From the NCBI RefSeq assembly GCF_042466415.1, contig NZ_JAXHCH010000002.1:1612001-1676000 (forward strand): a stretch of 64,000 bases of DNA. The letters run 5' to 3'. Below the pieces are notes generated by a model. It saw only the letters and a list, made by a program, of their open reading frames with translations. It was not told the origin of the DNA and searched no databases. Shown in pieces: positions 27,127 through 35,340 of this stretch; position 1 is the stretch's first letter; the number at the start of each line of letters is the position of its first letter. The translations under genes were made by a program, and so were the position numbers. Source of the DNA: Albirhodobacter sp042466415 (lineage in GTDB: Bacteria > Pseudomonadota > Alphaproteobacteria > Rhodobacterales > Rhodobacteraceae).

Positions 27127-28083
27127 TTAGCCCCTTGCGCCGGATGCGACCGCGTCAAGGCCCATCCAAGCGCGGTGCAAACCCGCCAACAAGGCAGCCT
27201 CCGCATCGGCCTGACGCGTCACCACGCCTTGCGATTCAAGTGCGCGCGCCATGCGACCGGCCTGCGCGCCCATCAAGACGACCTCCTCGCCCAGCCAATA
27301 GGGCTTTGCACTGGCCAGCTCTAACCCGACCAACAAACCCGATAGGCGCGCAGCCGCCGCCTTGGGGGTGAGATCGCCCACCAAGACGCTCGCTCGCAAC
27401 TGCGCCAATCGCCCGAAGGCGCGGTGTGGCTGGGTCATGCCCTCCTCAACCGCGCGATCAAAGGCAACGCTATCCTCTGCGCCTGCGGTATCGGCCATGT
27501 CACCCGCCGCCTGCGCGATCAACGGATGCAGTGACGAGGCTTGCGCCATGAAGGAAAACAGCTCGCCCGTCATAAAGCTTTGGAAATAACACAGTTCACC
27601 CGCCGAAATGCGTGCCCATTGTGTCTGTGCGCCGGTCAGGCACACGACGCCATCAAACTCTGGCCGCGCGGCGAGCAACCCCGAAATCCGTGTCTCATTG
27701 CCGCGCATCACATCCGCAGGGTCGGCTTGCCGCATCCCGCAGGCGATCCACACGCGGGCGCCGCGCACTTGCATCAAAGGCCCGTAGGCCTTTGTCGGCA
27801 CGTCAGAAAACGGCGTCTCCAGCCACCCCTCTCGCCCGCCAATTTCACCGCACATAACCGTGGGCGCATCGCCCCATTGCTCGGCCGGATAGGCGGCCCC
27901 TTCTTCAATCTTACGGATCAAAAGACCTTGCTCGGCCGAGAGGACTTGCGCGAATCCCTGGTCTTTCGCCGAACGAAGGTCGATGTGCCGATCCCCTTGC
28001 GCGATCACATCAGTCCCGCGCATCGCCCAGAGCCGCAAACCTGCGCCGTCCCATTGCGCCCCGAACCATTCCGCCTTGCTCAT
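27127..28083 (-). CDS. Divergent 2-dehydro-3-deoxygalactonokinase homologue
   Basis: 318 residues from the ATG at 28083. CGMRQADPADVMRGNETRI and YFQSFMTGELFSFMAQASSL are strong DgoK family signatures, and SGLLVGLELASAKPYWLGEE matches the C-terminal part. The N-terminal phosphate-binding motif, usually DWGTS-like, here reads AQWDGAG, so phosphotransfer may be altered or lost. No aldolase or galactonate gene is adjacent. The frame is open for 62 more codons upstream to an ATG at 28269, without a clear ribosome-binding site. Confidence 0.7.
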   Translation of the reverse strand: MSKAEWFGAQWDGAGLRLWAMRGTDVIAQGDRHIDLRSAKDQGFAQVLSAEQGLLIRKIEEGAAYPAEQWGDAPTVMCGEIGGREGWLETPFSDVPTKAYGPLMQVRGARVWIACGMRQADPADVMRGNETRISGLLAARPEFDGVVCLTGAQTQWARISAGELCYFQSFMTGELFSFMAQASSLHPLIAQAAGDMADTAGAEDSVAFDRAVEEGMTQPHRAFGRLAQLRASVLVGDLTPKAAAARLSGLLVGLELASAKPYWLGEEVVLMGAQAGRMARALESQGVVTRQADAEAALLAGLHRAWMGLDAVASGARG

Positions 28084-28413
28084 CGCCTCGCCCCTCGCCC
28101 CAAAACGTCCGCTTCGCCCCTCCCTACCAAAGAGCTGCGGCAAATTGAATGCTCCGCGCGCAGCCAAACCTGCGAGAGAAGACGCCTGCGAGGTCGTCTG
28201 CGGCGTCATCGACCACGCGATCAACGCGCGCGGGCTCTCACCAAAGGCGCGGTTTTCAGGGGCAGACATGCAACGCCGAGACCGCGTTGCGCGCGTCCAA
28301 GAGCCGCCGCCGCACCGCTTTGCCGTCTCTCTGACGAAAACCTGATAAGACTGTTACTGGAAACAGCCGCCTAAAATTCCATATTCTGGATGTCGGAATA
28401 GGGTGGGATTTGT
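28084..28413. other. Divergent intergenic region upstream of the KDGal-kinase homologue
   Basis: 330 bp between the chosen kinase start and the membrane-protein start on the other strand. The minus strand frame is open to 28269 and could extend the kinase homologue; beyond that I see only AT-rich sequence near 28340-28400, probably the promoters. Confidence 0.35.
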
Positions 28414-29706
28414 ATGGATAACGAGAAACTGACGCGCGCCGAGGCGCAGGGCGTGCGATATGCGGCAGAGCTTGAGGCCCATATTCGCTGGCTGGATAGC
28501 TTCTCGGCGGCGGCGCTCGGTGTTCTTGCGGTTGCATCGGGGATCTACACCTACCTCGGCGTCTCGTCGCTGTTGGACGACAATGGCGCGTTGAGCTTTT
28601 TCGCCGCGATCAGCTATTCCATTGCGGTATCGGTGGGCATTTTCGTGTTCTGGTCCTATCTCATGCGACTGCTACCGGCCGTACGCACGGTCGGCGCGCG
28701 GCTGGGGTTATTCGTGTCGATGCTCTTAGGCTCGGCAGCGATCATCGCGATGTCATCATGGCTCAATGCGGCCGCTTTGGCGGGCGCTGCGGCGGTGGAG
28801 CAGCATCTCGCAACGACCGTCCAAGAGTATCAAACCGCCCTTGAGCGGGCAAACGAGATCGCCGTCAGCGCCCAAGGCTTGGAACGCGATGTCTCGCGCG
28901 TTCGTCAATCGTTTGAAGATCTGTCCGAGCAAGAAGCCACGGGCGATCTGTCGGGCCTTGCGGGTCGGGGGGCGGTCTTCCGTGTCTTGCGCCAAAAGTC
29001 GGATGAGCTGCAAAGTTTGGAGACCCAGATCGCGACACAGCAACCCCTCGTTGCCGCGGCCTTTATCGAGGGCAATCAGATCTTGAGCCGCATGCGGGCG
29101 CTGACCGTTGAACCCGGCCCGATCGAGGTGCGCTCGGTACAGTTTAGCGAGGAAGCGGTCCGTTTATCGGGTGTGATCACACAGCTGCGCCAGCTCTCCG
29201 TGGCCCCACTCGTCAATCGCGCGGCGGAAGATCTCAGCGCATCGGTCGTGCTGCCTGAGCTTGACGGACGCACCGAAGAAACCCGCGCGGGACAGCAATC
29301 GACGATCCGGTCTGTTTTGCAGGTGCTCGGCCAACGGGCGGAAACACTGCGCCGCGCGGCTGATACGGTGATTGCGATGCCTCCGCCCAATGAAATCATG
29401 TATACCCCGATCAGCACGGCCGATGCGGTGATCCGCTACGCTGGCAATTTTGCGCCCAGCTGGGCGGGCGCCATCGCGATCGACCTCCTGCCAGCAGTGC
29501 TGGTCTTCATCCTCGCGATTACGCACGCCGCCATCCGGTCCGGTAAGTCACGCGTCGGGGTTGAGGATACGATGACCATTGCCGAATTGCGCGCCGCGCT
29601 GAGTGCGGTGACCGAAATGGACGGCGCTTTGCGTCTGGCGCAAGAGACGCCCAGCGCCCCCGCCCAGACCGCCCCATCCGAGCTGGACAAGCCCGCCAAT
29701 GCCTGA
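28414..29706 (+). CDS. Unrecognised membrane protein with coiled-coil-like periplasmic region
   Basis: I do not recognise the family. The 430 residues contain hydrophobic helices at about 31-50, 60-85 and 97-118, a long polar, helix-prone segment rich in Gln, Glu and Ala (about 125-345), and a fourth helix near 350-372 (AIAIDLLPAVLVFILAITHA), then an acidic tail. Its end overlaps the next gene, a periplasmic ClpP-like protein, by 8 bp, so the two are probably made and act together. A scaffold or receptor in the inner membrane would fit; this is inference. Confidence 0.75.
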   Translation: MDNEKLTRAEAQGVRYAAELEAHIRWLDSFSAAALGVLAVASGIYTYLGVSSLLDDNGALSFFAAISYSIAVSVGIFVFWSYLMRLLPAVRTVGARLGLFVSMLLGSAAIIAMSSWLNAAALAGAAAVEQHLATTVQEYQTALERANEIAVSAQGLERDVSRVRQSFEDLSEQEATGDLSGLAGRGAVFRVLRQKSDELQSLETQIATQQPLVAAAFIEGNQILSRMRALTVEPGPIEVRSVQFSEEAVRLSGVITQLRQLSVAPLVNRAAEDLSASVVLPELDGRTEETRAGQQSTIRSVLQVLGQRAETLRRAADTVIAMPPPNEIMYTPISTADAVIRYAGNFAPSWAGAIAIDLLPAVLVFILAITHAAIRSGKSRVGVEDTMTIAELRAALSAVTEMDGALRLAQETPSAPAQTAPSELDKPANA

Positions 29707-30508
29707 TGCAATCAGGCCAGACAAGCGACGTAAGATGACGGTCAAATCGGCAATCTACGGGGTGCTCGCCATTCAACTGGTTTTGGCGGGCTTGCTCATG
29801 GGCGGGGATTTATGGCGCGCCTTCCCGAGCATCGGATTGCCGTCAAACCAGCCACGGTTTGACCAACCCGTGCAGCCTGGCGACCAGACACGGCGCTATC
29901 GACCTGCAGATATGCCACTTGCGCCCGCGCGCGATGGAAATCCGCGCCGTCCGTTCACGTCCACAAGCGATATGCCGAGCCGTTTGGTGTTTGGCAAAGA
30001 CGGCCCAAGCCTGACGATGACCGGCACCATTTCCCCGGGCGATGCAGACCGCTTTGAGGCATTTCTGGACGCGGAAGGAACCGACTTTGAGACGGTGCGC
30101 CTTAACTCGCCCGGCGGTTCGGTGTCGGACGCCTTGGCCATCGGCCAACGGCTGCGCCAAGAGGAGATCAACACGGCCTTGCAGGAAGGCGACATTTGCC
30201 TCTCCGCCTGCCCTTATATTCTTGCCGCAGGTGTGTCGCGCGCGGTCGATATCGATGCGCAAGTCGGCGTCCACCAGCATTTCTTCGACGTGAATACCGT
30301 CCTACCCGCCTTCCTTGCCGTTGAGGATATTCAACGCGGGCAAGGCGCGGTCATGGCTTACCTCAATGAGATGGGGATCGATCCTCTGATCATGCAGCAT
30401 GCCCTGATCACCCCTCCCGATGAGATTTACGTTCTGATGCAAGAGGAGTTAACAGAGTACCGGATGATCTTCACCCCTGATGCGCAGGCCGATCAAACCT
30501 CTGATTAG
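29699..30508 (+). CDS. Periplasmic ClpP/crotonase-fold protein (COG3904-like)
   Basis: 269 residues with one N-terminal hydrophobic segment (AIYGVLAIQLVLAGLLMGG) that should export or anchor it. The C-terminal half has a ClpP/SDH-like arrangement: FETVRLNSPGGSVSDALAIG, then CLSACPYILAAG with a candidate catalytic Ser, and VGVHQHFF with a candidate His. It would be a serine peptidase or a binding protein of that fold. Overlaps the upstream membrane-protein gene by 8 bp. Substrate unknown. Confidence 0.75.
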   Translation: MPDAIRPDKRRKMTVKSAIYGVLAIQLVLAGLLMGGDLWRAFPSIGLPSNQPRFDQPVQPGDQTRRYRPADMPLAPARDGNPRRPFTSTSDMPSRLVFGKDGPSLTMTGTISPGDADRFEAFLDAEGTDFETVRLNSPGGSVSDALAIGQRLRQEEINTALQEGDICLSACPYILAAGVSRAVDIDAQVGVHQHFFDVNTVLPAFLAVEDIQRGQGAVMAYLNEMGIDPLIMQHALITPPDEIYVLMQEELTEYRMIFTPDAQADQTSD

Positions 30509-30566
30509 GCTAGTATTTTCGACATCTTCACGCGTCTGTGGCACCTGCGCGGTTGGGCGAGCAATG

Positions 30567-30597
30567 CCAGCTTGAGCAGGAAATCCGCTCAAGCTGG
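30567..30597. terminator. Bidirectional terminator-like hairpin between convergent genes
   Basis: Perfect 11-bp arms CCAGCTTGAGC/GCTCAAGCTGG around a nine-base loop, midway between the ClpP-like stop and the small secreted-protein stop. No long T-run, so Rho-independent function is probable but not certain. Confidence 0.6.
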
Positions 30598-30615
30598 AGA
30601 AATACAAAACGCCGT

Positions 30616-30942
30616 TTATTCGATTGTAAACGTGCCGATGCTGCACACGTCGATATCTTCTTCCTTCAACTCATCGCCATCTTCAAAAGTGGCGAGAAAA
30701 TCGAATTTGCAGTGCCCTGTGCCATCGTCAAAATTGATGTCAACAGATTGGCCATGCGCCAAGATGTCCTGACCGAGGATATCTTCCTCCCAAGAATCCG
30801 TCCCCACATTCGACCCTTGGAACATCACAATCGCATAGCCAGATTTGTTCACGATCGTGACCGTGCGATCAGCAGCATGTGATGCTGTCGCGACAAGCTG
30901 CGCCAATACAAACGCGACGCTTGCAATAAATTTTACATTCAT
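30616..30942 (-). CDS. Small exported protein of unknown function
   Basis: 108 residues from the ATG at 30942: a signal peptide (FIASVAFVLAQLVATASHA) and an 80-residue mature domain with VNKSGYAIVMFQGSNVGTDS, DINFDDGTGHCKFDF and DVCSIGTFTI, including two Cys that could form a disulfide. Similar small proteins occur in other Rhodobacterales, sometimes misnamed in databases as far as I recall. No function is known to me. Followed by a hairpin terminator. Confidence 0.75.
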   Translation of the reverse strand: MNVKFIASVAFVLAQLVATASHAADRTVTIVNKSGYAIVMFQGSNVGTDSWEEDILGQDILAHGQSVDINFDDGTGHCKFDFLATFEDGDELKEEDIDVCSIGTFTIE

Positions 30943-31142
30943 TTGAGTTCTCATCCCTTAAACCGCTGATGCCCTTAGCGCATCAATCCAAACGGCTTCA
31001 CGCAACGAAGTTACACACAGCCGCAAACATGCATAGAAATATTACGTTAAGCCCAAATATGAGATGGCGATGCCAGTAAGCTGCGCATAGGTTTGCTCCA
31101 AACTTTGTTTCGCCCAATCCTTTGTTTAGAAAGACATTAGCC

Positions 31143-32039
31143 ATGCTATGCGAGGATCTCCGCACCGATGATGCCGCGCAGTTGGTCATCGCCCCGCAAT
31201 TTTGGCAGGCAATGATGCGTCAGACACAGGATTTGCTCACGGTGCACACATCAATCCCCGCGGAGGTGCACTATCTCGCGGATACACGTCGCTGGATGAT
31301 GATCCAAATGGCGCTGGCGCTGCATTTTGATCACAGTCTGTCCCCCAGCAATCCCGCCCCTTCGCCCAAATCCCTCACGACGGCGCTCGCCGAGAGTCGC
31401 ATCGTCAGTCGCAACACCGTGCAGGCTTTCTTACGCGAACTGACCCGCGTGAAATTCATCGAAGCGTCCGCCCCCAATGCCATCCGCCAACGTGTGACGA
31501 GGGCGTCAGCCAAGAGCGAGCGATTGATGCGGGTGTATCTGGATATCCACCTGCGCGCGCTCGACACAATCGACGGCTCTCATCGTTCTGCCTTTTTACA
31601 ACAAAACCCGGACTTTTTAGGCTATCTTCAACCGACCTTCGCCAAGCGGATTTGTCGGTCCGTCGCGTGGTACAGCCCTCCCGAAGCGATACAATGTTTC
31701 ACCAATAGCGCCTCTGGCAGCAGCATATTGCACGAGCTTGTGCTCTCCACCCGTTCCCATCAGCCCAGTGAGGACGGAAGACTTTGGATCGGCGCGTTCT
31801 CGGCCAGATCATTGGCCGCGCGCTATCAGGTTTCACCCGCTCATATCGCCAGATTATTAACCCGAGCCTGCGCACTTGGGGCCATCGGGTGGTCCCGCCC
31901 GATGCGACGCGGCGAATGCTGGCTCAACGCGCAGCTCGCGCAAGATTACCTGCTCTGGCAAGCCGAAAAACTCGCCGCGCTCTCCTCTGCATTCGATACT
32001 GAGAAAGCATCGTTTTTACCTCCCGCGCAACTGACGTGA
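31143..32039 (+). CDS. Unrecognised protein with helix-turn-helix-like segments
   Basis: 298 residues from the ATG at 31143; the frame is open from a TTG at 31122. I cannot place it in a named family. RIVSRNTVQAFLRELTRVKF and ARYQVSPAHIARLLTRACAL look like two helix-turn-helix units, suggesting a DNA-binding regulator. A signal peptide or membrane helix is absent. It stands alone behind an AT-rich upstream region (about 30960-31120) and is followed by a pentanucleotide repeat. Confidence 0.65.
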   Translation: MLCEDLRTDDAAQLVIAPQFWQAMMRQTQDLLTVHTSIPAEVHYLADTRRWMMIQMALALHFDHSLSPSNPAPSPKSLTTALAESRIVSRNTVQAFLRELTRVKFIEASAPNAIRQRVTRASAKSERLMRVYLDIHLRALDTIDGSHRSAFLQQNPDFLGYLQPTFAKRICRSVAWYSPPEAIQCFTNSASGSSILHELVLSTRSHQPSEDGRLWIGAFSARSLAARYQVSPAHIARLLTRACALGAIGWSRPMRRGECWLNAQLAQDYLLWQAEKLAALSSAFDTEKASFLPPAQLT

Positions 32040-32053
32040 GCGGCGCACGCCGC

Positions 32054-32093
32054 GAGCCGAGCCGAGCCGAGACGAGCCGAGACGGGCGGAGCC
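32054..32093. repeat. Degenerate pentanucleotide tandem repeat
   Basis: Eight 5-nt units: GAGCC three times, then GAGAC, GAGCC, GAGAC, GGGCG and GAGCC, starting 15 bp after the stop of the unrecognised gene. Five units are exact. Confidence 0.75.
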
Positions 32094-32235
32094 TACCCAG
32101 CAACACGAAAACAGCCGCGCAATCCGTGATACGTTGCAATGCAAATTAAGGGCGCGGCGCGCCAGCCCCAAGGCGCACTAAACAGCAAGTGTGCGGGAGT
32201 AAACGGCGGCGAATAAAGTTGCACAATGGGCGATT

Positions 32236-32324
32236 GGCGGAAGCGGTGGGATTCGAACCCACGGTAGAGTTCCCCCTACGCTAGTTTTCAAGACTAGAGC
32301 CTTAAACCACTCGGCCACACTTCC
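32236..32324 (-). tRNA. tRNA-Ser(UGA)
   Basis: Acceptor stem GGAAGTG pairs with CGCTTCC (one T-G pair), discriminator G and encoded CCA. D-arm GCCGAGTGG, anticodon loop CTTGAAA closed by CTAGT/ACTAG giving anticodon TGA, a long variable arm and T-loop GGTTCGAATCC. The class II length fits serine. Confidence 0.96.
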
Positions 32325-32527
32325 ATGGGCCGCCACTTAGACCGGATCACGCGATTCTGAAAGCCCATCTCCGCATAATTCCGCTATCAAATGCGTGGCG
32401 CACTTTTCTTAAGGGCGCGGCTCCGATAAAGTCGCGGCAAATCTTCGCCCGACGCTGGTCCCGATTGTGGATCAAGACGGGCAACGAGGTATAGCAGACG
32501 CGGCTTAAACCGCGCGAAAGGGGCAAG

Positions 32528-33454
32528 ATGGCAAGGCAGTCTGTGATCCGAACGGTGTTTTTGCTGGGGGGCGTCGTCGCTCTCGCGGCATGTGAGGAAG
32601 GGCAATCGCTCTCGTTCTTGACGGCACCGAGCACGGGCGAAGACGCGAGCGCGACCGCGCCGGCGTCGAAAACTGTGGAGCGGGACGTAGAGGCCCCAGA
32701 AATTTTCAGCGAAACCGGCCCCGGCCTATGGGACGGGCGGCCATCGCTGGGCGGGGTATGGGTCGCGCATCCGGATGTCAAAGACCCCGAACGGGTCATC
32801 ATCCGCAACGCCGGATCAGATAAATTTGTCGTCGGCGCCCTCTTCCGTCGGGAGCGTGCAACGCCCGGGCCGAAAATTCAGGTATCCTCCGACGCGGCCG
32901 AGGCGCTCGGGATGTTGGCGGGCGCGCCGGTCGAGCTTTCCGTGATCGCCCTGAAGCGCGAAGAAGCCCCAGCCGCGCAATCGCTGTTGGTGGATGCGCC
33001 GGTCGCCGACGCTGCCACCGCGCCGGCCAGCGCAATCGGCGCGGAAACAATTGCAACGGCGCCGCTCAAACCTGCGGGCGACATTGCCGCCTCCGCGAGC
33101 GCTGCCATCGCGAAAGCCGAGACCACCTCGCAAACCAAGCCCGCCGCAAAACCCGCAAACACAAGCGCCGCAAAACCCGCCGCCCCAGCCCCAAGTCAGG
33201 CGGCGCCCTCCGGCAGCGGCCCTTCCAAGCCGTTTATCCAGCTTGGTATCTTCTCGGTCGAAGCAAATGCGACCCGCGCGCAAGCGAGCCTGCAAAAAGC
33301 GGGCATCGGCGCAAAGCTGGTCAAGGAAGACTGGCAGGGCAAGACCTTCTGGCGTGTCCTAGGCGGCCCCGCCACCTCCAACGCCGATCGCGATGCGCTG
33401 CTCACCAAAATCAAGGGCATGGGCTTCCCCGATTCCTATGCTGTTTCCAAATAA
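32528..33454 (+). CDS. SPOR-domain lipoprotein, RlpA-like
   Basis: 308 residues. The signal peptide ends in a lipobox (VALAAC; Cys22). A double-psi barrel-like region (about 70-145; GVWVAHPDVKDPERVIIRNA, GPKIQVSSDAAEALGML) is followed by an Ala/Pro/Lys-rich linker and a C-terminal SPOR domain from about residue 235 (FIQLGIFSVEANATRAQASL). SPOR domains bind denuded peptidoglycan at the septum, so a septal outer-membrane lipoprotein is expected. It precedes a D,D-carboxypeptidase by 18 bp. Confidence 0.85.
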   Translation: MARQSVIRTVFLLGGVVALAACEEGQSLSFLTAPSTGEDASATAPASKTVERDVEAPEIFSETGPGLWDGRPSLGGVWVAHPDVKDPERVIIRNAGSDKFVVGALFRRERATPGPKIQVSSDAAEALGMLAGAPVELSVIALKREEAPAAQSLLVDAPVADAATAPASAIGAETIATAPLKPAGDIAASASAAIAKAETTSQTKPAAKPANTSAAKPAAPAPSQAAPSGSGPSKPFIQLGIFSVEANATRAQASLQKAGIGAKLVKEDWQGKTFWRVLGGPATSNADRDALLTKIKGMGFPDSYAVSK

Positions 33455-33472
33455 CCGAAGAGACGAGATCTG

Positions 33473-34702
33473 ATGTCCCATACCCCCCGCCTCTCGACCG
33501 CCACTTTCATGCGCCATCCACGCTTGCGTGCCCAATTGCGCCGCAGTTTGATCGGCGGTCTGCTGGCGCTATCGACCGCGCTTGGTGGCGCCTCGGCTGC
33601 CTTCGCGTTTGATACCGGCGCTCAGTCGGCTTGGGTGTTTGACGTGACGACGCACACGGTTTTGCTGGAGAAAGAAGCCGATGTCGCGTTGCCTCCGGCC
33701 TCGATGTCGAAACTGATGACCATCGAATTATTGTTCAAGGCGCTGAAAGAAGGCCGCGTCCAGATGGACACCACATTCGGCGTCTCACCCCATGCGGTCA
33801 GTTTCACCGCGCGCGGCGGCTCGACGATGTATCTACAAACGGGCGACCGCCCCACCGTGGAAGAGCTGATCCAAGGGATGATCGTGAATTCCGGAAATGA
33901 CGCGTGCGTCGTGGTTGCCGAAGGGCTTGAGGGCTCGGAGGAGGCCTTCGCGGCAAAGATGACAGCACGGGCGCGCGAGTTGGGTCTCGATCAATCCACC
34001 TTCGCCAATTCCAGCGGCTGGCCGGACCCGAACCAGCGCATGAGCATGGCGGATCTCGGCCGCCTTGCCGTGCATCTTATCGAGGAATATCCAGACCTTT
34101 ATCCGGTATTCTCGCAACTGAAATACGATTATCAAAATCGCGCGCCTGCGAATGCCAACAACCGGAACCCTTTGTTCAAGCTCAATATCGGGGCGGATGG
34201 TCTGAAAACCGGTCACACGAATGAGGCGGGATACGGGCTTGTGGGCTCGGCGGTGCAAAACGGCCGCCGGATCGTGTTTGTCGTATCCGGCATCGACAGC
34301 GATGCGAACCGCGCAAAGGAGGCGGGCAATGTTGCGACATGGGCCTTCAACAACTTTCAGCTCCGCAACCCAGTGAAAGCGGGCGAAACCGTGACGCAGG
34401 CGCCGGTCTGGTTGGGCGCGAAGGAAAGTGTCAATCTTGTTGCGGCAGAGGATCTTGAGCTGTTGGTGCCAAGTGCGGCGACGAAAACAATTCAGGGCGC
34501 GGCTGTGTTCAACAGCCCTATCGCGGCGCCAATCGAGGCGGGACAGCAGCTTGGCGAGCTCGTGTTGCAGATCGAAGGCGTGGGCGAGAAGCGTGTGCCG
34601 CTGGTCGCAAGCGAAGCCGTTGAAGAAGGCGGCTTTGGTGTGCGGGCAAAAGCCGCCTTCAATCGCTTGTCGAGCAAAGCGCTCAGCGCTGTAAACGGCT
34701 AA
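33473..34702 (+). CDS. dacC: D-alanyl-D-alanine carboxypeptidase (PBP5/6 type)
   Basis: Periplasmic penicillin-binding protein that trims the terminal D-Ala from pentapeptides. The 409 residues have a signal sequence (GGLLALSTALGGASAAFA), then the three active-site motifs: SMSK in PPASMSKLMT, SGN in NSGNDACVV and KTG in DGLKTGHTNEAGYG. A C-terminal PBP5-type beta domain follows. The gene symbol is by type; dacA or dacF naming would be equally defensible. Confidence 0.93.
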   Translation: MSHTPRLSTATFMRHPRLRAQLRRSLIGGLLALSTALGGASAAFAFDTGAQSAWVFDVTTHTVLLEKEADVALPPASMSKLMTIELLFKALKEGRVQMDTTFGVSPHAVSFTARGGSTMYLQTGDRPTVEELIQGMIVNSGNDACVVVAEGLEGSEEAFAAKMTARARELGLDQSTFANSSGWPDPNQRMSMADLGRLAVHLIEEYPDLYPVFSQLKYDYQNRAPANANNRNPLFKLNIGADGLKTGHTNEAGYGLVGSAVQNGRRIVFVVSGIDSDANRAKEAGNVATWAFNNFQLRNPVKAGETVTQAPVWLGAKESVNLVAAEDLELLVPSAATKTIQGAAVFNSPIAAPIEAGQQLGELVLQIEGVGEKRVPLVASEAVEEGGFGVRAKAAFNRLSSKALSAVNG

Positions 34703-34707
34703 GGCGG

Positions 34708-35340
34708 ATGTTCGTCACGTTTGAGGGGATCGACGGATCGGGCAAGTCAACTCAAGCCCGCCTTTTGGCCGATGCGCTTCGGGCGCAAGGCCGTGAGGTG
34801 GTTTTGACGCGCGAACCGGGTGGTTCTCAGGGCGCCGAGGAAATCCGGAAGCTTGTGCTGGAGGGGGCCACCGATCGCTGGTCGCCGATGACGGAGCTTT
34901 TGCTGTTTACCGCCGCGCGGCGTGATCATATCGAACGGCTGATCGACCCTGCCTTGCAACGTGGCGCGGTCGTTATCTGTGACCGGTTTGCCGATAGCAC
35001 GCGGATGTATCAAGGCCTGTCGCGCGATGGCGGCGCGGGATTGCGACCGCTCGTCGATCAGCTGCACGCAGCCGTGATCCAGCGCGAGCCCGATCTGACG
35101 ATGCTGATCGACATTGATCCCTCCGTCGGCCTTGCGCGTGCGAAGGGGCGCGAAGGGCATGAGGAACGGTTTGAGGATATGGGTGTCTCGATGCAAGCGC
35201 GGATGCGAGAGGGTTTTTTGGCCCTCGCGCAAGAATTCGCGCCGCGTTTTCGGGTGATCGATGGGGCGCGCGACCCGCAATCGGTGGCGCAAGATGTTCT
35301 CACGACTTTCACCACGCGCGCCAATGAGGCGCGTCAATGA
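34708..35340 (+). CDS. tmk: Thymidylate kinase
   Basis: Phosphorylates dTMP to dTDP. The 210-residue protein has the P-loop FEGIDGSGKST at the start, TREPGGSQGAEEIR, the DR motif ICDRFADSTRMYQG and a lid region with RAKGREGHEERFE. It begins 5 bp after dacC stops and overlaps holB (ATGA), a conserved pair in many bacteria. Confidence 0.96.
   Translation: MFVTFEGIDGSGKSTQARLLADALRAQGREVVLTREPGGSQGAEEIRKLVLEGATDRWSPMTELLLFTAARRDHIERLIDPALQRGAVVICDRFADSTRMYQGLSRDGGAGLRPLVDQLHAAVIQREPDLTMLIDIDPSVGLARAKGREGHEERFEDMGVSMQARMREGFLALAQEFAPRFRVIDGARDPQSVAQDVLTTFTTRANEARQ

Noticed and set aside
27084..28269. Separate small gene in the region 28084-28269 before the kinase homologue
   Set aside because: The frame is continuous with the kinase and there is no separate stop, so it is either its N-terminal extension or non-coding.
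32041..32235. Integration site at tRNA-Ser
   Set aside because: No integrase, no repeated tRNA 3' end and no mobile genes are seen near the tRNA.
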